A stretch of DNA of 64,000 bases from an uncultured Flavobacteriaceae bacterium (GTDB lineage: Bacteria; Bacteroidota; Bacteroidia; Flavobacteriales; Flavobacteriaceae), in contig CANNAC010000007.1 in the NCBI GenBank assembly GCA_947502495.1, forward strand, positions 146,483 through 210,482, written 5' to 3'. A model generated the notes under the pieces. That model saw only the letters and a list, made by a program, of their open reading frames with translations, was not told the origin of the DNA and ran no database searches. The position numbers and the translations under genes were made by a program. Shown here piece by piece: positions 35,838 to 44,107 of the stretch. How positions within the stretch are numbered: position 1 is the stretch's first letter; every line of letters starts with the position of its first letter.

Positions 35838-36701
35838 ATGAATAATATGATGATACCTTTATGGAAGCGCTTTTCTTTATGCGCACTTTTTATTTGCATT
35901 TTATCTTGTAATAAAGAGACTAATGACCACTTTCCGGAACTCGTAAAAGTGTCTTTGCGTGAAGTCGGACATCAATTATTACTCACAAATGGAGACAGTA
36001 CTTCTGTGGTTAGTCCGGTAATTGCTTTAGATGAAAATAAATTTCAAGTAACCTTTGAAAACACCTTAAGCATTCAGCCAGATAGTTTGGTAGCTATTAT
36101 TAAACGTAGTTTTGAAAAAGCAGATTTACCCCAACATTATATAACCGAAGTAACACAATGTGAAGATTTTGAAGTTGCCTACAGTTATGCCATGCAAGAA
36201 AATAATGAGAAAGGAATTATACCTTGCCGCGGGAGAGAATTAATAAAAGGATGTTATCAGGTTGCCGTACAGTTTACCAAAGTCACCGCACAAAATAAAA
36301 CTCAAACCAAAATTCTATATATATTGTTTTTAGTGTTTTTGTTACTGCTTGTTGTTTTTTCGTATAGACGTACATCGAAACAAAAAGTAGAAGCAGATGC
36401 TGTTGATTTTACCGCTTTAGGAAGATTTAAATTTTATCCAGAACAAAATAAATTGATAAAAGAAGCTACCGAGATTAGCCTGTCTAAAAAAGAATGTGAA
36501 TTACTAGCACTTTTTGTAGCACAGCCCAATCAAGTAATTAAACGAGAAGAGCTAACTAAAAAAGTTTGGGAAGACAAAGGCGTTATTGTTGGTAGAAGTT
36601 TAGATACCTATATTTCTAAATTGCGAAACAAGTTAAAAGAGGATAGCTCTATTAAAATAATTAATGTACATGGTGTTGGTTATAAGTTAGAGGTTCATTA
36701 G
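35838..36701 (+). CDS. Membrane-tethered winged-helix regulator (C-terminal DNA-binding)
   Basis: 287 residues: an N-terminal export segment with a lipobox-like ILSC at about C24, a periplasmic sensory domain with cysteines near 109, 129 and 142, one membrane helix (ILYILFLVFLLLLVVFS, about 160-178), and an OmpR/PhoB-type winged helix (about 196-285; ALGRFKFYPEQNKLIK ... RSLDTYISKLRNKLKE ... VHGVGYKLE). This is a one-component transmembrane regulator with reversed order to ToxR/CadC, where DNA binding is N-terminal. A longer frame opens at 35727, but its first 37 residues are unlike family members; the Met at 35838 starts a good signal segment. Confidence 0.82.
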   Translation: MNNMMIPLWKRFSLCALFICILSCNKETNDHFPELVKVSLREVGHQLLLTNGDSTSVVSPVIALDENKFQVTFENTLSIQPDSLVAIIKRSFEKADLPQHYITEVTQCEDFEVAYSYAMQENNEKGIIPCRGRELIKGCYQVAVQFTKVTAQNKTQTKILYILFLVFLLLLVVFSYRRTSKQKVEADAVDFTALGRFKFYPEQNKLIKEATEISLSKKECELLALFVAQPNQVIKREELTKKVWEDKGVIVGRSLDTYISKLRNKLKEDSSIKIINVHGVGYKLEVH

Positions 36702-36724
36702 TAATATAAACTGCTAGGCTATTT

Positions 36725-38458
36725 TTAACGCTTTAATGTAAAATGCCCACTAAATATTTTTTCTTCGTTTTCATCGTCTACATAGTGAAGCGTAAACCAA
36801 TAGTCGTCGGTTGGGGCAAAATCGCCATTAAAAGTACCATCCCATCCATGGCTATTACTGCCAATTTGTTTTAATAATTTACCGTACCTATTATATATGG
36901 AGACTTTTAAAACTTGAAGTGATGCTGCACTTTCAATGTGCCAATAATCATGTATAGTATCTCCGTTTGGCGTGAAGAAACTCGGGTAATTAAAAAACAG
37001 TTTCTCTAGAATAATTTCATGGCAGTCCAAATTATTTCGGATATAAAAATGATGCAGTCCTTGACCAATATTATTAAAAATATTGGAGGATTGATATGCA
37101 CCTTCATCCAAACGGAACTCAAATTCGCCATCTCCAACAACAATAATTTCTACAGCATTGTTTATAGCAAATAATGGAGAAGTCACTTTTAATGTAGCAT
37201 CAAAAGGAGTGAAGCTACTTAAAATCTCTATTTGGGTATCGATTTCGTTTTCACAAAGAGCATCTGTGAAAGTGAAATTAGAATAGGTGCCAGAGGCTAA
37301 GCTACTAAGAGTAATGCTTCCATTGGTATTTGCTGTATAAACTTCTGGAGTGCTTGGCATTCCATTAAAGGTATATCCAACCGTATAGTTTTCATTTGGG
37401 TCTAAACCAATAGCTATAATTTGACCCGTATCCGGTTCGCATGGAAGTGGGTTTACATGTGAAATATTTATGACTGGCGGCGGATCAAAACTTACATCCA
37501 GTTCTTCTAGAATATAATAATATGTAAAAACTGCGGTTTCGTCTGGTGCAATATTTCCTAGATTGAAAGCGATAGAAATAGCCTCATCTACTTGTGTCGA
37601 TGTACTACCTTCTGCGGTAGTAAATGCATAGCCATTCCAAACCTCGGAAGCCATGCGATTAAAAAAACCACCATAACTAACTCTCGATCTACTATCTAAA
37701 GCATAAAAACTAACCACAGATCCATCAGAATCGTCAATGAATCCTAAGTCATTTACATTAAAACTTGGTGGTTGCGAAGCGCTAACAAAGCTAATGTTAT
37801 TTGTAGAAGACCCTTGCGAAATTATTTCCATATCGGTATTAAATTCATACGGATTTAAGATAACCTGATTGTTGTCAGGATCTACACTATGCATAAAAAA
37901 AAGGTTTCGTTTTGTTTCCGAGGATGCATTATAAATAATGGTAGACATCTTAATAAAGAGACCGTCTGAGGTAATATTGTAAAACCTTTTAACTTGAAGA
38001 TTTTCTATTTCTCCTTCCCAAAAAAGTTGGGAATAGTCGGAGTAACAGCTGGAAAGTAGCGTAGAAGCACTACTTACTTTTCCTGGTATATCAAAAGAGA
38101 CATTTCTAGGATTCGAGTTATTGCTGTAATTCACACCATTTATTTCTAGCGTAAATCCTTCTTCCGCTATTCCTGGTGTAAAAAAATCACCATCATAATC
38201 TATCCAATTATCTTTTTGCGGATTCGCGATAAACCCAAACTTATTCGTTAGGTATTCTCTGTTTTCGTGAAAGCTTGCAGGTTTGTTTTCTGTTCTAGCA
38301 CCAAAACTTCCAGGTCTTCCAATTCCAATTTCTATGTAATTACCTTTGGCCCATCCTTCATTATCTATAATTACGGCTTCCACTTGGCAATAACTAAACT
38401 CGAAAAAGAAAAATAGAAAAACAAATAAATAAGTATATCGCTTATTTGTCAATAGCAT
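36725..38458 (-). CDS. Secreted protein with gliding-motility C-terminal (T9SS type B) signal
   Basis: 577 residues with signal peptide ending SYCQ, a beta-rich N-terminal region (about 25-340) of unknown family, an SprB-like repeat-type region, and a type-B T9SS C-terminal domain: PSFFTPNGDTIHDYWHI ... VSIYNRYGKLLKQIG ... WDGTFNGDFAPTDDYWFTLHY. Type-B proteins are usually exported and attached or released via PorP/SprF-like partners. Function beyond surface or matrix protein cannot be given. Confidence 0.83.
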   Translation of the reverse strand: MLLTNKRYTYLFVFLFFFFEFSYCQVEAVIIDNEGWAKGNYIEIGIGRPGSFGARTENKPASFHENREYLTNKFGFIANPQKDNWIDYDGDFFTPGIAEEGFTLEINGVNYSNNSNPRNVSFDIPGKVSSASTLLSSCYSDYSQLFWEGEIENLQVKRFYNITSDGLFIKMSTIIYNASSETKRNLFFMHSVDPDNNQVILNPYEFNTDMEIISQGSSTNNISFVSASQPPSFNVNDLGFIDDSDGSVVSFYALDSRSRVSYGGFFNRMASEVWNGYAFTTAEGSTSTQVDEAISIAFNLGNIAPDETAVFTYYYILEELDVSFDPPPVINISHVNPLPCEPDTGQIIAIGLDPNENYTVGYTFNGMPSTPEVYTANTNGSITLSSLASGTYSNFTFTDALCENEIDTQIEILSSFTPFDATLKVTSPLFAINNAVEIIVVGDGEFEFRLDEGAYQSSNIFNNIGQGLHHFYIRNNLDCHEIILEKLFFNYPSFFTPNGDTIHDYWHIESAASLQVLKVSIYNRYGKLLKQIGSNSHGWDGTFNGDFAPTDDYWFTLHYVDDENEEKIFSGHFTLKR

Positions 38459-38508
38459 GTTTTTGCTATAAATATAGAGAATTAAATATAAAAGAGGAGC
38501 TACAAAAC

Positions 38509-38678
38509 TGTCATTTTGAGCATAGCCGAAAAATGGCTATAATTATAAATAGGTGAAATGGATTTCTCCACTTTGGTGGAAAGGACAGCGGGATTTAAAA
38601 GTGTATCAAACAAAAAAAGGAACTACAATTTGTAGTTCCTTTTTTATTATTAGATACTGAAACAAGTTCAGTATGACA
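38509..38678. repeat. Repeat-derived region between lysS and the T9SS protein
   Basis: It opens with TGTCATTTTGAGC and closes with the complement-type end TCAGTATGACA (38668-38678). The right end read on the minus strand (TGTCATACTGAACTTGTTTC) is a typical dispersed GTCAT-CTGA repeat. It encloses the lysS terminator. No gene inside. Confidence 0.55.
38619..38639 (-). terminator. Intrinsic terminator after lysS
   Basis: GGAACTACA / TGTAGTTCC arms with ATT loop, A7 on the left (U-tract for the minus transcript) and T-run on the right. Confidence 0.85.
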
Positions 38679-38683
38679 AATCG

Positions 38684-40378
38684 TTATACTATTTCAACAA
38701 ACAAACCATCCTCCGTTTTATTCACTTTGGCAAGATTGTTTTTAGTCAGTTCTTTTATGGTTTTATCCCATTTTTTATTCGATAAACCAGACTTTCCTTT
38801 TAAATCATTAAGTGCTAATTTTTCAGCAGCTTTTAATATTTTTAAAACATCTTTGGCTTCCTCACTAATTGCTAATGCTTTTTTCTCTGGTCGCATTTGC
38901 GGAAAGAATAAAACTTCCTGTATACTTTGGTTATTGGTTAAAAACATGATTAATCGATCCATACCAATACCCATTCCAGAAGTTGGAGGCATACCATATT
39001 CTAAAGCACGTAAAAAGTCATGATCAATAAACTCGGTAGCTTCATCATCTCCTTTTGCAGCCAGTTTTAATTGGTGCTCAAAACGCTCACGTTGATCAAT
39101 TGGGTCATTTAATTCCGAATATGCATTCGCAATTTCTTTACCACAAACCATTAACTCAAAACGTTCTGTTAATTCTGGGTTGTCTCTATGTTCTTTACAT
39201 AACGGACTCATCTCTTTCGGGTAGTCTGTAATATAGGTTGGCTGTATGTAGTTTCCTTCACACTTTTCCCCAAAAATTTCATCAATAAGCTTTCCTTTCC
39301 CCATGGTTGCATCAACAGCAATTCCCATTCCTTTTGCAGCTTCTCTAATTTCATCTTCACTTTTATCCGAAATATCAAAACCAGTAAAATGCTTAATAGA
39401 ATCTGCCATAGTAACTCTAGCATAAGGCGCTTTAAAGTCTATTTCATGTTCTCCAAAAGTAGCTTTACTTGTTCCGTTTACGGCAATAGCACAATGTTCT
39501 AGTAAGCGCTCACAGAAATCCATCATCCAGTTGTAATCTTTATAAGACACATAAATTTCCATTGCTGTAAATTCCGGATTGTGCGTTCGGTCCATTCCTT
39601 CGTTTCTAAAGTTTTTAGAAAACTCATACACACCATCAAAACCACCAACAATTAAACGTTTTAGGTATAACTCATTAGCAATTCGCATATATAACGGAAT
39701 GTCTAAAGAGTTGTGATGCGTAGTAAAAGGTCGTGCAGCTGCTCCACCAGGAATTGGCTGTAAGATTGGCGTTTCTACTTCAAAATATCCAGCCTCATTA
39801 AAGAATGAGCGCATCGCATTAAAAAGTTTGGTTCTTTTTACAAAAACCTCTTTTACTTTTGGGTTTACCACTAAATCGGCATAACGTTGTCTGTAACGTA
39901 ATTCCGGATCGTTAAATGCATCGTGTAAATTACCATCTGCATCTTCTTTTGGTAATGGTAATGGTTTTAAAGCTTTACTTAAAAGTGTAAAGTTGGTAAC
40001 TCTAACACTTTTTTGTCCCACTTTAGTAGTGAACAATTCCCCTTCAATACCAATGAAATCACCAATATCTAGTAATTTTTTATATACCTCATTGTACTTG
40101 GTTTTATCCTCACCAGCACAAATTTCGTCTCTATTAAAATATACTTGTATTCTACCTTCACTATCTTGAAGTTCGGCAAAACTCGCATTACCTTGAATAC
40201 GTCTTGACATTAATCGTCCAGCGATATTTACTTTTTCACCTTCTTTAAATTCCTTCTTTATCTTACTAGAAAGATGGGTTAAAGGGTATAAATCTGCTGG
40301 ATATGGGTTAATGCCTAATTCGCGTAATTTGGCTAACTTATCTCTTCGTACTAATTCTTGTTCCGATAATTGCGACAT
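38684..40378 (-). CDS. lysS: Lysyl-tRNA synthetase, class II
   Basis: 564 residues. It has an N-terminal OB-fold anticodon-binding domain (VNIAGRLMSRRIQGNASFAELQDSEG), the class-II motif 2 (FRNEGMDRTHNPEFTAMEIYVSYKDY) and motif 3 (GMPPTSGMGIGMDRLIMFLTN), plus a C-terminal extension of about 60 residues (LKGKSGLSNKKWDKTIKELTK) common in Bacteroidota LysS. I start at 40378 (MSQLSEQELVRR); an upstream ATG adds only MWLLKKHKIN. A TATCTTTG -7-like element (40406-40413, complement) lies 28 nt upstream. Confidence 0.96.
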   Translation of the reverse strand: MSQLSEQELVRRDKLAKLRELGINPYPADLYPLTHLSSKIKKEFKEGEKVNIAGRLMSRRIQGNASFAELQDSEGRIQVYFNRDEICAGEDKTKYNEVYKKLLDIGDFIGIEGELFTTKVGQKSVRVTNFTLLSKALKPLPLPKEDADGNLHDAFNDPELRYRQRYADLVVNPKVKEVFVKRTKLFNAMRSFFNEAGYFEVETPILQPIPGGAAARPFTTHHNSLDIPLYMRIANELYLKRLIVGGFDGVYEFSKNFRNEGMDRTHNPEFTAMEIYVSYKDYNWMMDFCERLLEHCAIAVNGTSKATFGEHEIDFKAPYARVTMADSIKHFTGFDISDKSEDEIREAAKGMGIAVDATMGKGKLIDEIFGEKCEGNYIQPTYITDYPKEMSPLCKEHRDNPELTERFELMVCGKEIANAYSELNDPIDQRERFEHQLKLAAKGDDEATEFIDHDFLRALEYGMPPTSGMGIGMDRLIMFLTNNQSIQEVLFFPQMRPEKKALAISEEAKDVLKILKAAEKLALNDLKGKSGLSNKKWDKTIKELTKNNLAKVNKTEDGLFVEIV

Positions 40379-40445
40379 GTTAATTTTATGTTTTTTAAGA
40401 AGCCACAAAGATACATTAAAGCTAGTAATTAGAAAATGCTTTTTT

Positions 40446-40573
40446 GGGCAATCCCTCTTTCGCTTAAAAAAAAGCTTCAGAGGGCCGCGCTATTCGTTAT
40501 ATCTTTTTTTCAGGAGAGGAATAAACCGAAACTTTTTACAAAAAAAAAAGGATGCCACTACTATCGCTATTGC
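40446..40573 (+). repeat. Structured intergenic repeat, copy 1
   Basis: Closing stem GCAAT (40448-40452) with ATTGC (40569-40573). Hairpin CCCTCT (40453-40458) with AGAGGG (40479-40484), extended by GCTT/AAGC. Second stem ATCTTTTTTT (from 40501) with AAAAAAGGAT (ending 40553). Conserved unpaired core around GCTATTCGTTATATC and GATGCCACTACTATCGC matches copy 2 at 63677-63844. Same fold, different stem bases. No reading frame. Orientation plus, opposite to lysS. Confidence 0.75.
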
Positions 40574-40672
40574 AAATTGTAACAAATCATAAACACTTGC
40601 GTCCAATAAGTATCATCAATCAATCTTCCTACGCATTATAAAGCTTCGGAAGACAAATTAAAATCAAATCAA

Positions 40673-40831
40673 ATGAGTTTTTGGAGAGTCTTACTATCAA
40701 TATTATGTCCACCTTTAGCCGTCTTAGATAAAGGCTGCGGATCGATACTAATTGTTTTTATATTATGGATCTGCGGATGGGTTCCTGGTGTAATTGCAGC
40801 ATTAGTAATTTTAAATAATCCGGAAAGATAA
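40673..40831 (+). CDS. YqaE/Pmp3 family small membrane protein
   Basis: A 52-residue protein (starts MSFWRVLLSILCPPLAVLDK) with two hydrophobic helices and the family signature CPPLAV followed by GCG, then WICGWVPGVIAALVIL and NNPER. Pmp3/YqaE proteins stabilise membrane potential under salt or cold stress in yeast and plants; the bacterial role is unknown. It lies 36 nt upstream of the next lipoprotein gene, between a structured repeat and a TACCTTTG promoter element. Confidence 0.88.
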   Translation: MSFWRVLLSILCPPLAVLDKGCGSILIVFILWICGWVPGVIAALVILNNPER

Positions 40832-40837
40832 AATACG

Positions 40838-40845
40838 TACCTTTG
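40838..40845 (+). promoter_or_regulatory. TAnnTTTG -7 element upstream of the 40868 lipoprotein gene
   Basis: TACCTTTG matches the Bacteroidota housekeeping -7 consensus, 22 nt before the ATG. The -33 region is weak. Confidence 0.45.
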
Positions 40846-40867
40846 TTTCACATTAAAATCTTTAAGA

Positions 40868-41653
40868 ATGAAACAATTTTTACTAGCAATTGCAAGCGTT
40901 TTTTTATTAACCAGTTGTAATTTTACCGAAGAAATAAGCTTTAATCCAGATGGTTCTGGAGAATTTATCATGCGTTATGATATGAGTGAAGTGATGAAAA
41001 CCATGGAAGAAATGGGTGGCGGAAAAAAAGACGATGGAAAAGAGAAAATAAAGCTAGATAGCGTCATGTACTTTAAAGATATGTTGGTAGAAAAAGCAGA
41101 TAGTATCGCTACTTTACCACAAGAAGAACAAGCGAAACTAAAGAATTTGGAAAACATTGTTATTAAAATGAAAATGGATGAAGAAGCTGGTGTTTTCGAC
41201 TTAGGCTTTGGTTCTACATTTACTAATTTAAAAGAATTACCAGAAGCTTTATCAAAAATTGAAGAAGCCAAAAAGATGAATTCCGAAAGTAATTCACAAT
41301 TTGGTCAAATGGGTGAAAGTGCAGTGGCTAAAGCATCGGAAAGTGTTTTTGAGTATGTAGATTTTACTTATGACGGAAAAACTTTTTCTCGATTTATCAA
41401 AGAAGATTATGAGATTGCTCCCGAAGACATGGAAACCTTAGACGCCGAAATAAGCGAAATGGGAGATTCTAAAGAAGTGTTTGAAGCCATGAGTTATACC
41501 TTGGTATATAACTTCCCAAAAGAAATAAAGTCGGTAACCAATAAAAACGCCGTGATTAGCGACGATAAAAAATCGGTTACCTTAAAAATGAATTTTATTG
41601 AAATGATAAAGTCTCCAGAATCAATGGCTTTAGACGTAGAATTAGTAGATTAA
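40868..41653 (+). CDS. Lipoprotein of unknown function
   Basis: 261 residues with lipobox LTSC (C17), opening NFTEEISFNPDGSGEFIMRYDMSE, a phrase seen in many Bacteroidota lipoproteins listed only as hypothetical. The middle is helical and rich in Glu/Lys/Met, and the C-terminal part is beta-rich. No catalytic motif. It is followed by lipB after 15 nt, probably on the same transcript, without an obvious functional link. Confidence 0.75.
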   Translation: MKQFLLAIASVFLLTSCNFTEEISFNPDGSGEFIMRYDMSEVMKTMEEMGGGKKDDGKEKIKLDSVMYFKDMLVEKADSIATLPQEEQAKLKNLENIVIKMKMDEEAGVFDLGFGSTFTNLKELPEALSKIEEAKKMNSESNSQFGQMGESAVAKASESVFEYVDFTYDGKTFSRFIKEDYEIAPEDMETLDAEISEMGDSKEVFEAMSYTLVYNFPKEIKSVTNKNAVISDDKKSVTLKMNFIEMIKSPESMALDVELVD

Positions 41654-41668
41654 AAGAAGGATATAGTT

Positions 41669-42385
41669 TTGAATAAAACCATAGAATTACAGGATTTAGG
41701 AGTACAAGATTATAAAGATACTTGGGATTATCAAGAGACTTTATTTAAATCGGTTGTAGATGCTAAAATAAAAAATAGAAGGCAAGAATTGAATGTACCA
41801 ACCACTAACTATTTCTTATTAGTAGAACATCCACACGTATATACTTTAGGTAAAAGTGGCGACATGTCTAACCTATTAGTAAACGAAGAACAGCTTGCCG
41901 AAAAAGGCGCAAGCTTCTATAAAGTAAATAGAGGTGGAGATATTACCTATCATGGACCCGGACAAATTGTTGGTTATCCTATTTTAGACTTAGATAACTT
42001 TTTTACCGACATCCATAAATACCTTCGTTTTTTAGAAGAAATGATTATTCTCACTTTAGAAGAATATGGTTTAAAAGCCGAACGTAGTCCAGGAGAAACC
42101 GGAGTTTGGCTAGATGTAGGAACGCCATTCGCTAGAAAAATTTGTGCTATGGGCGTTCGTGCTTCCCGTTGGGTAACCATGCATGGTTTTGCATTAAATG
42201 TAAATGCAAATCTTGGTTATTTCGATAATATGATACCTTGTGGTATTCGTGGTAAAGCAGTGACTTCGCTTCACGTAGAACTTGGTAAAAAAGAAGTGAA
42301 TATAGAAGAAGTAAAAGAAAAACTATTAAAACATTTTACAACGCTTTTTGAAGCAGAGATGAAGTCTTCCGTAAGTAGTATGTAG
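41669..42385 (+). CDS. lipB: Octanoyl-[acyl carrier protein]:protein N-octanoyltransferase
   Basis: 238 residues, the LipB fold with VEHPHVYTLGKSGD, the substrate-pocket RGGDITYHGPGQIVGYPI, and the catalytic pair near CAMGVRASRWVTMHGFALNVN (Cys and Lys-equivalent) and MIPCGIRGKAVTSL. It attaches octanoyl groups to lipoyl domains such as that of the E2 in this window. The start is a TTG at 41669, preceded by AAAGAAGGA; no nearby ATG fits the family N-terminus. Confidence 0.93.
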   Translation: MNKTIELQDLGVQDYKDTWDYQETLFKSVVDAKIKNRRQELNVPTTNYFLLVEHPHVYTLGKSGDMSNLLVNEEQLAEKGASFYKVNRGGDITYHGPGQIVGYPILDLDNFFTDIHKYLRFLEEMIILTLEEYGLKAERSPGETGVWLDVGTPFARKICAMGVRASRWVTMHGFALNVNANLGYFDNMIPCGIRGKAVTSLHVELGKKEVNIEEVKEKLLKHFTTLFEAEMKSSVSSM

Positions 42386-42768
42386 AAATTTCTTTTAGAA
42401 TATAGTGTTATTATAAAACCAAAGCCGAAGTATATACTTCGGTTTTTTTTGCTTTCCGAATTACTATATCTAAGGTTCATGGTACTTATTTGTTATCTGT
42501 CATCTAAATATTTTAGGTTAACTGACATATTTGCAGACTAGCTTATTTTGTAAGTAATTCCCTTAGAATCGGTTTTTAAAGTTGTTGCGTGCTGTTATTA
42601 AAGGGATACGACGTGTTTTTTATGGTCCACTGTTTGTAGCTGAAAGGTTTTCCTTTTGGTTTATCGGGTTCTTGGCTTGGTTTTGGCAATTACAACTATA
42701 GTAAGTTTAAAAATAAAATGGTTACTGCGTAAGAATTATGCAAAGCCCATTTTGTAAAATGAAATAAT
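42386..42768. other. Gene-free interval between lipB and the FKBP gene
   Basis: 383 bp. Apart from the lipB terminator at its left end, I see no reading frame, tRNA or repeat. The part 42560-42700 is G/T-rich on the plus strand with no clear hairpin. The FKBP promoter must lie here, but no clean TAnnTTTG was found. Confidence 0.5.
42425..42442 (+). terminator. Intrinsic terminator after lipB
   Basis: Perfect 18-bp palindrome CCGAAGTATATACTTCGG followed by T8. Confidence 0.85.
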
Positions 42769-43212
42769 ATGAGTCAAGTAAAAGAAAACAACACAGTAAA
42801 AGTAAATTATACAGGTAAATTATCTGACGGACAAATTTTTGATACTTCAGAAGGAAGAGAGCCATTAGAGTTTACTTTAGGACAAGGACAATTAATTCCT
42901 GGTTTTGAAAAAGGTGTGTTGGACATGAAATTAAATGAAAAGAAAACCATCACAATTCCTAAAGAGGAAGCGTATGGAGAAATTCATGAGCAGTTAAAGC
43001 AAGAAGTGAATAAAGCAGATCTTCCTCAAGACATGAAGCCTGAAGTTGGTATGGGATTAGTTTCTAAAACTCCAGAAGGACAAGAAAGAAATTTACGTGT
43101 GATTGAAGTTAAAGAGGATAGTATTATTGTAGACGGAAATCATCCTTTAGCTGGTAAAGATCTTGTTTTTGATCTTGAAGTAGTTGAAATTAAAGATGCA
43201 GAAATTGCATAA
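42769..43212 (+). CDS. FKBP-type peptidyl-prolyl isomerase, SlyD-like
   Basis: 147 residues with the FKBP core VKVNYTGKLSDGQIFDTSEGREPLEF and GQLIPGFEKGVLDMKLNEKKTITIP, then the insert-in-flap domain (EEAYGEIHEQLKQEVNKADLP) typical of SlyD/FKBP-SlpA proteins and a closing PLAGKDLVFDLEVVEI. The His-rich metal tail of E. coli SlyD is absent. Cytoplasmic folding factor and chaperone. Single gene with terminator downstream. Confidence 0.92.
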   Translation: MSQVKENNTVKVNYTGKLSDGQIFDTSEGREPLEFTLGQGQLIPGFEKGVLDMKLNEKKTITIPKEEAYGEIHEQLKQEVNKADLPQDMKPEVGMGLVSKTPEGQERNLRVIEVKEDSIIVDGNHPLAGKDLVFDLEVVEIKDAEIA

Positions 43213-43236
43213 TAAATAAGTTATTTATTAAAAGTA

Positions 43237-43269
43237 AAACCCTTGCTTAAACATATTAAGCAAGGGTTT
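43237..43269. terminator. Bidirectional intrinsic terminator
   Basis: AAACCCTTGCTTAA / TTAAGCAAGGGTTT arms with a 5-nt loop, T-rich on the right, between convergent genes. Confidence 0.88.
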
Positions 43270-43293
43270 CTTTTTTCTACTATTTTAAACTAT

Positions 43294-43620
43294 TTAATGC
43301 GAAACGACTTTCAGTCCGACAATAGAAACAACTAATGTGGAAATAAAAAATAGTCGCCAAAATGTTGCTGGTTCATTAAAAAGAAAAATGCCTAATAAAA
43401 CGGTTCCTACAGCACCAATACCTGTCCAAATTGCATAAGCAGTACCAATCGGTAATTGTTGTGTCACTTTTATTAAAAGTAACATACTTATTCCTAAACA
43501 AATAAAGAATCCTATATACCAATATGTAGATGCTATTCCTGTTGTTTCTTTTGCTTTTCCAAGGCACGCAGCAAAGCCTACTTCAAAAAGCCCTGCTATT
43601 ATTAACAATATCCAATTCAT
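43294..43620 (-). CDS. SMR family exporter, SugE/Gdx-like
   Basis: 108 residues with four membrane helices. The essential Glu is in GLFEVGFAACLGKA (E13), followed by LPIGTAYAIWTGIGAVGTVLLG. The GxxEVxFAxxLG form and the short loops resemble the SugE/Gdx (guanidinium exporter) branch more than EmrE, but the subfamily assignment is by eye. These work as antiparallel dimers in the inner membrane, exchanging substrate for protons. No partner SMR gene is adjacent, and no guanidine riboswitch was seen upstream. Confidence 0.85.
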   Translation of the reverse strand: MNWILLIIAGLFEVGFAACLGKAKETTGIASTYWYIGFFICLGISMLLLIKVTQQLPIGTAYAIWTGIGAVGTVLLGIFLFNEPATFWRLFFISTLVVSIVGLKVVSH

Positions 43621-43714
43621 TTGTGTTTTTTTTGATTTGTTGACGAGTTCTTTTTAAACTCTTAGTTGTAGCAAGGTTAACGTCCTTTTATATGTATTAC
43701 GAAAAAGGAATGCT

Positions 43715-44107
43715 TTATTTTGAAAAGGCATTCAAAACATTCATAGCTTTTTCGGTGTCCTTTACATCGATAAAAATATGGTCGTGATAATAAGCGGCAA
43801 CGACATTACAACTAATTCCGTTTTCAGATAATGCATTTGAAAAAGCGGCGGTTAAACCAACAGCTTCCAAAGCAGAATGTACGGTAAGCGTAATCCAAGA
43901 AGCAACAAATGAATATTCTAGGTTTAGTTGGTCTGCGACTTCCTTTTTAGCAATAATGGTAATGTTTTCTTCTTCTTGAAAAGACATAATGATTTGGCTT
44001 ATATTTATTTGCTCCAAATGGTCTGTGGTACAAAACACAAATTCACCTACATTATGTTTCGGTTTCATTGTTTTTAAAAGGACCTCTAAGTTTTTTTCTC
44101 CGCTCAT
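43715..44107 (-). CDS. ACT domain protein
   Basis: 130 residues in two ACT-like halves (LLKTMKPKHNVGEFVFCTTD and WITLTVHSALEAVGLTAAFSNALSENGISCNVVAAYYHDHIFID). The family (DUF2241/ACT_7) is thought to bind amino acids. The gene begins directly after the stop of the PfpI-like gene (adjacent, no gap), so the two are translationally close. No enzyme is fused or adjacent to explain what it regulates. Confidence 0.82.
   Translation of the reverse strand: MSGEKNLEVLLKTMKPKHNVGEFVFCTTDHLEQINISQIIMSFQEEENITIIAKKEVADQLNLEYSFVASWITLTVHSALEAVGLTAAFSNALSENGISCNVVAAYYHDHIFIDVKDTEKAMNVLNAFSK

Noticed and set aside
42500..42540. GGTTAACTG near 42516 as an ECF site
   Set aside because: No YATTAA at the required 15-16 nt distance on the matching strand.
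42560..42720. G/T-rich interval as a tRNA or riboswitch
   Set aside because: No cloverleaf or stable stem set could be drawn by eye.
43660..43700. Possible seventh ECF site (GGTTAACG near 43676) upstream of the SMR gene
   Set aside because: The -35-like part is CGTTAACC, and the -10 would be GTTTAA; it misses both boxes and is not near the other regulon members.
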